This document shows, in pieces, positions 58,971-64,000 of a DNA stretch of 64,000 nucleotides (its first letter is position 1; each line of letters starts with the position of its first letter). The translations under genes were made by a program, and so were the position numbers. Source of the DNA: Collimonas fungivorans (GTDB lineage: Bacteria; Pseudomonadota; Gammaproteobacteria; Burkholderiales; Burkholderiaceae_D). The DNA is taken from NCBI RefSeq assembly GCF_001584145.1, contig NZ_CP013232.1, positions 2,046,001 through 2,110,000 on the forward strand. The letters are read 5' to 3'. The notes below the pieces were generated by a model. It had not been told where the DNA came from. It saw nothing but the letters and a program-made list of their open reading frames with translations, and searched no databases.

Positions 58971-60016
58971 TATGCGAGCACCTCATGGCGGATGTTGTGC
59001 TGATCGAGCGTGGTGAAGACTTGCGCGACGTCGGCCGGTTCGCCGCGCAGTTCCACCAGCAGCTGGCCATAGGGCGTGTCCTTGATGCGGGCGATGGTGC
59101 CTTGCAGGATGGTGATCAGCGCCGGCGTGGCGGCGGCGATGCTGCTCAGGATCGGCTGGTAGGTGATGTCGCCGACATAGGTCAGGCGCACCAGCAGCCC
59201 GCGCAGCTGGCTGGCGCCCGGTACCGTCGACGGCAGCAATGCCGTCTCTGCAGAAAACGGCGTGCTTTCGGCGACCATGCTTTGCGTTACCGCATGCTGC
59301 GGATGGAGGAACACTTCGGCTACGTCGCCGCTTTCGACGATGCGGCCGCCCTCGATTACCGCAACGCGGTCGCAGATGTTGCGGATCACCTGCATCTCGT
59401 GCGTGATCAGCACGATCGTCAGGCCCAGCTTGCGATTGATGTCGAGCAGCAGGCGCAGGATTGCTTGCGTGGTCTCCGGGTCAAGGGCGGAAGTGGCTTC
59501 GTCGCATAACAGCAGGTGCGGGGTATTGGCTAGCGCACGGGCGATGCCGACCCGCTGTTTCTGGCCGCCGGACAGTTGCGCCGGGTATTTGTCGCGGTGC
59601 TCGGCCAGTCCGACCAGATCCAGCAGTTCGCTGACCCGGGCGGCACGTTCCTGCGGCGTGTATTTGCCGGTGATCTTCAGCGGCCAGTCGATGTTGGCGG
59701 CCACGGTCTTGGCGCCCAGCAGGTTGAAGTGCTGGAAAATCATGCCGACGCGCTGGCGCAGCCGGTGCAGTCCACTGTTGTCCAGCGCGGTGATGTCTTC
59801 GCCCTCGATCAGGACTTTCCCGCCGGACGGGCGTTCCAGCATGTTGAGGGTGCGGATCAGGGTGCTTTTGCCGGCGCCGGAGCGGCCGATGATGCCGAAG
59901 ATTTCACCCTTCTTGATGTGCAGGTTGATGTCGGACAATGCGGCGACGGGCGTGCCGGCGGTTTTGGCATTGCGTTCCAGCGGGTAGGTTTTATGCAGGT
60001 GCTCGATGCGGATCAC
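58970..60016 (-). CDS. metN: Methionine ABC transporter ATP-binding protein
   Basis: A 348-residue ATPase. Walker A GRSGAGKSTLIRTLN, signature LSGGQKQRVGIARAL, Walker [14 protein letters not shown]-loop LITHEM. The C-terminal NIL domain (about 265-345) binds methionine and causes trans-inhibition in characterised MetN. An N-terminal insertion (NAKTAGTPVAALS, about 16-28) is longer than in E. coli. First gene of the operon. Confidence 0.95.
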   Translation of the reverse strand: MIRIEHLHKTYPLERNAKTAGTPVAALSDINLHIKKGEIFGIIGRSGAGKSTLIRTLNMLERPSGGKVLIEGEDITALDNSGLHRLRQRVGMIFQHFNLLGAKTVAANIDWPLKITGKYTPQERAARVSELLDLVGLAEHRDKYPAQLSGGQKQRVGIARALANTPHLLLCDEATSALDPETTQAILRLLLDINRKLGLTIVLITHEMQVIRNICDRVAVIEGGRIVESGDVAEVFLHPQHAVTQSMVAESTPFSAETALLPSTVPGASQLRGLLVRLTYVGDITYQPILSSIAAATPALITILQGTIARIKDTPYGQLLVELRGEPADVAQVFTTLDQHNIRHEVLA

Positions 60017-60192
60017 AGGTTTGCTTCACAGATTCAGTCAGGCTTGCCATTTTATCAGCGACCCTATATACACCAAAGTTATATCTTGTTATTTGTATAT
60101 AACAATCTCGTTGTTAAGCCGGTTATTAATGAATGAAGATATTGTGATGAGAACATGCAAACGATGTTTTTTTATGGCATAGTAAAGAAACT

Positions 60193-60393
60193 ATGAAAGC
60201 ACCTCAGAGCGAATTGGCCAAAAAAATTCTTGCTGACCCGCAGGCTGCGCAGCAGTTGCGCGCATATCTGGCCAGCAAGAACTCGAGGTCATCGTTGTCC
60301 ACCGCTGTCCAGCCTGACAATGTGATCAGCTTGCACTCTGAGCAAGAGGGAACGGTCCGCTACCGGATTACCGTCGTTCCCATCGCTGCCTGA
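60193..60393 (+). CDS. Small hypothetical protein upstream of a membrane protein gene
   Basis: A 66-residue protein with a helical N-terminal half (SELAKKILADPQAAQQLRAYLAS) and a short beta-like C-terminal end. Not recognised. It is preceded by AT-rich, promoter-like DNA and stops 8 bp before the membrane protein start, suggesting a two-gene operon. The ribosome site is weak. Confidence 0.55.
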   Translation: MKAPQSELAKKILADPQAAQQLRAYLASKNSRSSLSTAVQPDNVISLHSEQEGTVRYRITVVPIAA

Positions 60394-60401
60394 GCGTATT
60401 G

Positions 60402-61184
60402 ATGAATGTAGCACTGCCTGCTTTCATTATCTTCCTGCTGTTGCTCCCCGGTTTTATCGCCCGTTCCCGTTTCAAACGCGCAGAGCGCGTTTCCTTTGAT
60501 TATTCTCCGTTCGGTCAGATTGTCACCGAGGCGGTGTTGTGGGACTGCATTTTCCACTCCGTGTGGCTGCTGCTGTCTGCAGTCTTGTTTGGACGCGTAT
60601 TGCAGCCGCTGCTGTTGCTGGAACTGCTGTCTTCTGATCCAGCTAGCCAGTCCAGGGCGATTAATGGGATCGCCTTGGAATTTTACTGGATCGGTTCCTA
60701 CTTCCTGAGCTTGTATGGTGGAGCCTGGCTAGTGCCGACTGTTTTCCGGCTGCTCATCATCCGCTTCCGGTTAGACGGGACCGGCCGTTTTTCCCCCTGG
60801 CTACGCTTTAACCAGGCGCCGTGGTACTACCTGCTGACCGGCGCCGATTCTGAAGAAGGAAGGCCGCCGGATCTGATCGCGGTATCAGCGATTGTCGACG
60901 TGGCTGGCCAGGCGGTACTGTTTACCGGCCTCCTGACGGATTATGTTTTTGACGTCGACGGTGTCCTCGACCGGCTCATCCTGCAGCAGGTAATGCGTCG
61001 TCCGCTGGTCGCCGACAAGGAGAACGACGCCACGGTGGAGCAGGACCTGGCGCGCTTCTATGGCGTCGACGGCAATTATTTTGTACTGCGCTATAGCGAA
61101 GCGATTACCTTGAACATCGAATACATCAAGCTGGCGAAGCTGGCGGCGGAAACGCCAGCCGACGACAGCGTGCGGCCAGACTAG
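60402..61184 (+). CDS. Unknown membrane protein (possibly DUF6338-like)
   Basis: A 260-residue protein with three probable membrane segments: NVALPAFIIFLLLLPGFIA, a second around LLLSAVLFGRVLQPLLLL and a third around YFLSLYGGAWLVPTVF. The cytosolic C-terminal domain contains RFNQAPWYYLLTG, DLIAVSAIVDVAGQAVLFTGLLTDYVFD and FVLRYSEAITLNI. The N-terminal PGFI and the APWYYLL-type segment recall DUF6338 proteins, but I am not certain. TTG at 60399 is a less likely start. Confidence 0.75.
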   Translation: MNVALPAFIIFLLLLPGFIARSRFKRAERVSFDYSPFGQIVTEAVLWDCIFHSVWLLLSAVLFGRVLQPLLLLELLSSDPASQSRAINGIALEFYWIGSYFLSLYGGAWLVPTVFRLLIIRFRLDGTGRFSPWLRFNQAPWYYLLTGADSEEGRPPDLIAVSAIVDVAGQAVLFTGLLTDYVFDVDGVLDRLILQQVMRRPLVADKENDATVEQDLARFYGVDGNYFVLRYSEAITLNIEYIKLAKLAAETPADDSVRPD

Positions 61185-61204
61185 CCGCTACATCGCGATC
61201 ATTC

Positions 61205-61735
61205 TCAGGGCAGGGGAAACACCAGGCAGGTAGTGGTCGCATGCGCATAGATCTTGCCTTCGGCGTCCACGATATTGGCTTCCGCCACGCCGACCCTGCC
61301 GCCGACCTGGATCACTTTACCAATGGCGCGCACCGGCCCGGTCTTATCCGTGAGCGCGCGGATCAGGTTGACTTTCAGTTCCAGCGTGGTGTAGCCGCTG
61401 CCCTTGGGCAGCGCCGACTGCACCGCGCATCCCAGCGCCGAATCCAGCAAGGTGCAAAAGTAGCCGCCGTGTACGCTGCCGATCGGGTTGTAATGCTGCA
61501 TGGCAGGCGTGCCCTGGAACACCACACGGCCGAATTCGGCTTCGATCAGGTTGAAGTCCAGCGTTTGCGCAATCGGCGGAATCGGCAATTCGCCCCTCAG
61601 GATGGCTTGCAAGAATTCAACGCCGCTATATTGCTTGAGCTGTTCCAGCGAGGCCACGCCGGGCGCCGCCAGTCTGGTCCGCACGGCGCTATCCTCTGCC
61701 TGCCATTGCGCCACGGTTTCTTCACGATTCGACAT
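61205..61735 (-). CDS. PaaI-family hotdog thioesterase
   Basis: A 176-residue acyl-CoA thioesterase. HYNPIGSVHGGYFCTLLDSALGCAVQSAL is the PaaI motif, with the catalytic Asp in LLDSALG, and ELKVNLIRALTDKTGPVRAIGKVIQVGGRVGVAEANI the second half. A roughly 40-residue helical N-terminal extension is present. Convergent with the membrane protein gene, single cistron. Substrate not predictable. Confidence 0.9.
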   Translation of the reverse strand: MSNREETVAQWQAEDSAVRTRLAAPGVASLEQLKQYSGVEFLQAILRGELPIPPIAQTLDFNLIEAEFGRVVFQGTPAMQHYNPIGSVHGGYFCTLLDSALGCAVQSALPKGSGYTTLELKVNLIRALTDKTGPVRAIGKVIQVGGRVGVAEANIVDAEGKIYAHATTTCLVFPLP

Positions 61736-62109
61736 TCATTCTCCTGTCTGTTGCTGATGAGAGGCTGGGCCTGTCGCCGTTGCGGCGCAAGTTCATGCCA
61801 AGGCAATCGATTGTAAGCGGGATTTTAACCGCGCATCGGAGAAGGAGGCGGCATGGCCGCCGCCCGGGTTTGCCTGATGAACAACACGCGGTTCAATCCA
61901 TGCAACTGTGTTGCAATTGACTTGCAGGCGATGCCGGTTCCCGATTACACTCGCAGCTTCAGTCCTTGATTTTTTACCAGAGACATAACCAGGCCGAACC
62001 GCATGTATCGTCAGCAAACCAGCTCCACCATGTCGTCGCCGTGCTTTGCACGGGCGGCCGGTGCGCGTTTGCTCGAAGCGGACGTAGCTGGCGGTTGCAC
62101 GGGTGCCGC
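61736..62109. other. Intergenic region before the second TonB locus
   Basis: About 370 bp with no supported gene, riboswitch consensus or strong palindrome. It includes the upstream part of a longer in-frame reading of the next gene, so its start could lie as early as 61966. Confidence 0.35.
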
Positions 62110-62445
62110 ATGCGCCTGATCGTCGAACCGCATTTCCACGCCAAGCGCCGGCTCAAGCTGCGCCTGCAGCAGTTGGCGTTATGGCTGGCGCTGGCTATCC
62201 TGGTGCTGCAGCTGGTCGGCATGGCGTTCCATCACCACAGCCTGGCCGAAATTTCATCCGATTGCGTCAGCTGCGACCTGGCTGCCGATTTCCCTTCTCC
62301 TGTCCCGTCCAGCCCGGTGCCGGTGCTGGCGCCGGTCCTGGTGTTTGCTTACCGCAGCGCCATCGAACTGGTGTATGCCTTCATCCCGGCGCAGAAGCAC
62401 TACCTGACTCCGCATTCTCAAGCCCCGCCGACCTCCATCGCCTGA
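62110..62445 (+). CDS. Small His/Cys-containing membrane protein preceding a TonB receptor
   Basis: A 111-residue protein. One membrane segment (QLALWLALAILVLQLVGMAF) is followed by HHHSLAEISSDCVSC, a His cluster plus CxxC, then a Pro/Val-rich stretch and a C-terminal HYLTPHS. The pattern suggests metal binding, as in DUF2946-like proteins found beside copper or other metal receptors; this is inference. The start is uncertain because no ribosome site is seen at 62110. Confidence 0.55.
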   Translation: MRLIVEPHFHAKRRLKLRLQQLALWLALAILVLQLVGMAFHHHSLAEISSDCVSCDLAADFPSPVPSSPVPVLAPVLVFAYRSAIELVYAFIPAQKHYLTPHSQAPPTSIA

Positions 62446-62587
62446 CCCCCTCTTTGTTTTTCCCTATTTGTTGCTGACCCAGCCTTGAGGCTGCGCCATT
62501 TCCGATCGTGTTGCGGCGTTTGCCACCGGCCGCCGGATCGCCGGCCGGCTTATCTGCGGGGTTAATCCCGCTATTGGAGTTTTGAGA

Positions 62588-64000
62588 ATGAAAACACGCT
62601 TGTTGCGTCCACTACAATTAAGCGCCTTGATTGCGCTCGCCTACGGTTTTGCCGTTCCCGCTGCTTATGCGCAGTCCGCTGCCAAACAAATCAGCGGCGC
62701 CATCCATGACGCCCTTGGCCACCCCTTGCCTGACGCCACGGTTGCCTTGAAAGATGCAAGCGGCAACGCCGTCGGCAGCACCCGCAGCGACCAGCAGGGA
62801 CATTTTGTCTTTAGCGGCATCGCGCCCGGCAGCTATGCGATCAGCGTCGGCAAGCCTTCCTTCCAGTCGGAAAACGGCACGGTGACGGTGGCCGACGAGG
62901 CTGGCGCGACTGCCGATATCACGTTGAAAGCCAGCCAGGCCGGCACGGTCACGGCCAGCAATGCGGTGGTGGTCACCGCCGATCGCCTGGATCGCGCCAG
63001 GAATGGCATCCAGGTGGAAACCGGCAGCAGCATCTATCGCATCGGCCGCAAGGAAATCGCCGCCATGCCGCAGGGCGAGGACACGGCATTCAATGAAGTC
63101 TTGCTGCGCGCGCCCGGCGTGGCCCAGGATTCCTTCGGCCAACTGCACGTGCGCGGCGACCACGCCAACCTGCAATACCGCCTGAACGGCATCATCCTGC
63201 CGGAAAGCATTTCCGGTTTCGGCCAGACACTGGACACTCGCTTTGTCGACAGCGTCAGCGTCCTCACCGGCGCCTTGCCGGCGCAATACGGCTACCGCAC
63301 CGCGGGCGTGGTCGATATCCATACCAAGAACGGCGAGTTGCAGAACGGCGGCAATATCGGCGTGCAGATCGGCAGCAACAACACGCGCCAGGTCAGCGGC
63401 GATGTGAGCGGCAGCACTGATTCCTTCAGCTACTATATCAACGGTTCCTTTGAAGCCAACAACCTCGGCATCGAAAATCCTACCGGCGCGTCCAGCGCCT
63501 TGCATGACCGCACTTTGCAAAACAAGGCTTTCGGTTATTTCTCTTACCTGCTCGACGCCGATACGCGGGTCAGCCTGATCCTCGGCAATTCGGACGGCCG
63601 TTTCCAGATACCCAACAGCGCCGGCCAGACTCCGGGTTTCCAGCTGGACGGCGCGGCCGATTTGCCGTCCGCCGACCTCAACGAACGGCAGCATGAAACC
63701 AACCGCTACGGCATCCTTGCCCTGCAAGGAAAAATCGGTTCCGACATCGATTACCAGGTGGCGGCATTCAGCCGTTATTCAAAAGTGCTGTTCGAGCCGG
63801 ACCAGGCGGGCGACCTGTTGTATACCGGCGTCGCCTCGCGGGTGTTGCGTACCGGCCTGGCGAACGGCCTGCAGGCTGACGGCAGTTACCGCCTGAACGC
63901 CAGCCATACGCTGCGCGCCGGCATCAACTACACCCGCGAGAACTTGAAGAACAGCGACAACTCGCTGACTTTCCCTGCGGACGACAGCGGCGCGCAGCTG
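62588..64000 (+). CDS. TonB-dependent receptor with N-terminal carboxypeptidase-regulatory-like domain (partial)
   Basis: The first 471 codons, running off the window. Signal peptide ends AAYAQSA. A beta-sandwich domain (GAIHDALGHPLPDATVALKDASG...GHFVFSGIAPGSYAISV, about 38-90) precedes the plug with VLLRAPGVAQDSFGQLHVRG and GALPAQYGYRTAGVVDIHTK. GGAG at 62576-62579 supports ATG 62588. Located after the His/Cys protein, so metal or siderophore-type uptake is possible, but the ligand is unknown. Confidence 0.9.
   Translation, partial: MKTRLLRPLQLSALIALAYGFAVPAAYAQSAAKQISGAIHDALGHPLPDATVALKDASGNAVGSTRSDQQGHFVFSGIAPGSYAISVGKPSFQSENGTVTVADEAGATADITLKASQAGTVTASNAVVVTADRLDRARNGIQVETGSSIYRIGRKEIAAMPQGEDTAFNEVLLRAPGVAQDSFGQLHVRGDHANLQYRLNGIILPESISGFGQTLDTRFVDSVSVLTGALPAQYGYRTAGVVDIHTKNGELQNGGNIGVQIGSNNTRQVSGDVSGSTDSFSYYINGSFEANNLGIENPTGASSALHDRTLQNKAFGYFSYLLDADTRVSLILGNSDGRFQIPNSAGQTPGFQLDGAADLPSADLNERQHETNRYGILALQGKIGSDIDYQVAAFSRYSKVLFEPDQAGDLLYTGVASRVLRTGLANGLQADGSYRLNASHTLRAGINYTRENLKNSDNSLTFPADDSGAQL

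Noticed and set aside
60078..60103. GTTATAT-N12-ATATAAC dyad upstream of metN as a methionine operator
   Set aside because: AT-rich and weak, without resemblance to a known methionine-regulator site; could equally be promoter sequence for either direction.

Overview
The window reads as ordinary chromosome of a GC-rich betaproteobacterium. The thrS-infC-rpmI-rplT-pheS-pheT-ihfA-merR order, the protein sequences, and the dispersed GTAGGGTG-type palindromes all suggest Oxalobacteraceae, with Collimonas or a close relative as my best guess. No tRNA, rRNA, CRISPR array, insertion sequence or prophage was seen. Genes are densely packed on both strands.

Layout. 1-2 kb: a TetR regulator with a palindromic operator, a hotdog thioesterase and a VOC protein. 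2.3-8.1 kb: a tripartite HME-type RND efflux system. 8.2-8.9 kb: a HigBA-like toxin-antitoxin pair. 8.9-17.3 kb: the translation operon, preceded by a threonine-rich leader peptide and an intrinsic terminator. 17.4-18.0 kb: upp. 18.1-21.8 kb: a NemR-like regulator, a YqhD-like alcohol dehydrogenase, an NADP-dependent reductase and a DJ-1 protein, which look like an electrophile/aldehyde response unit. 22-26 kb: LysR, an old-yellow-enzyme reductase and an ABC exporter. 26.2-28.4 kb: the ergothioneine genes egtD-egtB. 28.4-30.2 kb: a LysR/azoreductase divergent pair. 30.4-32.6 kb: leuA with a long leader holding two leucine-rich mini-ORFs. 32.7-40.9 kb: small membrane protein, Fur-boxed unknown, GNAT, MFS permease, metzincin lipoprotein, LysR, and a MerR/carboxymuconolactone decarboxylase-like pair. 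41-47 kb: aldo/keto reductase, a two-component system whose kinase lacks a periplasmic sensor, and a large TonB-dependent receptor. 47.3-50.4 kb: reverse transsulfuration genes. 50.5-53.3 kb: a frameshifted M4 protease and a two-repeat cyanovirin-like protein. 53.3-60 kb: metR-metE, an unusual ClpP-like protein and metNIQ. 60-64 kb: an unknown pair, a thioesterase, a His/Cys membrane protein and the start of a second TonB receptor.

How the genes work together. Sulfur amino-acid metabolism recurs: methionine uptake (metNIQ), methionine synthesis (metE with metR), cysteine from homocysteine (CBS and cystathionine lyase) and ergothioneine (egtD/egtB). The most interesting signals are regulatory. 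A Thr-Thr-Thr-Thr-Ile leader peptide precedes a textbook terminator upstream of thrS. The leuA leader has a leucine-rich peptide (8 CTA codons) whose promoter places the start site on the A of its ATG. infC uses an AUA start. The AT-rich 3' ends of thrS and pheT carry sigma70-like promoters facing infC and ihfA.

Two genes, thrS near its 3' end and the M4 protease, each show a one-base deletion in a short homopolymer. Because thrS should be essential, sequencing or assembly error is a serious possibility for both.
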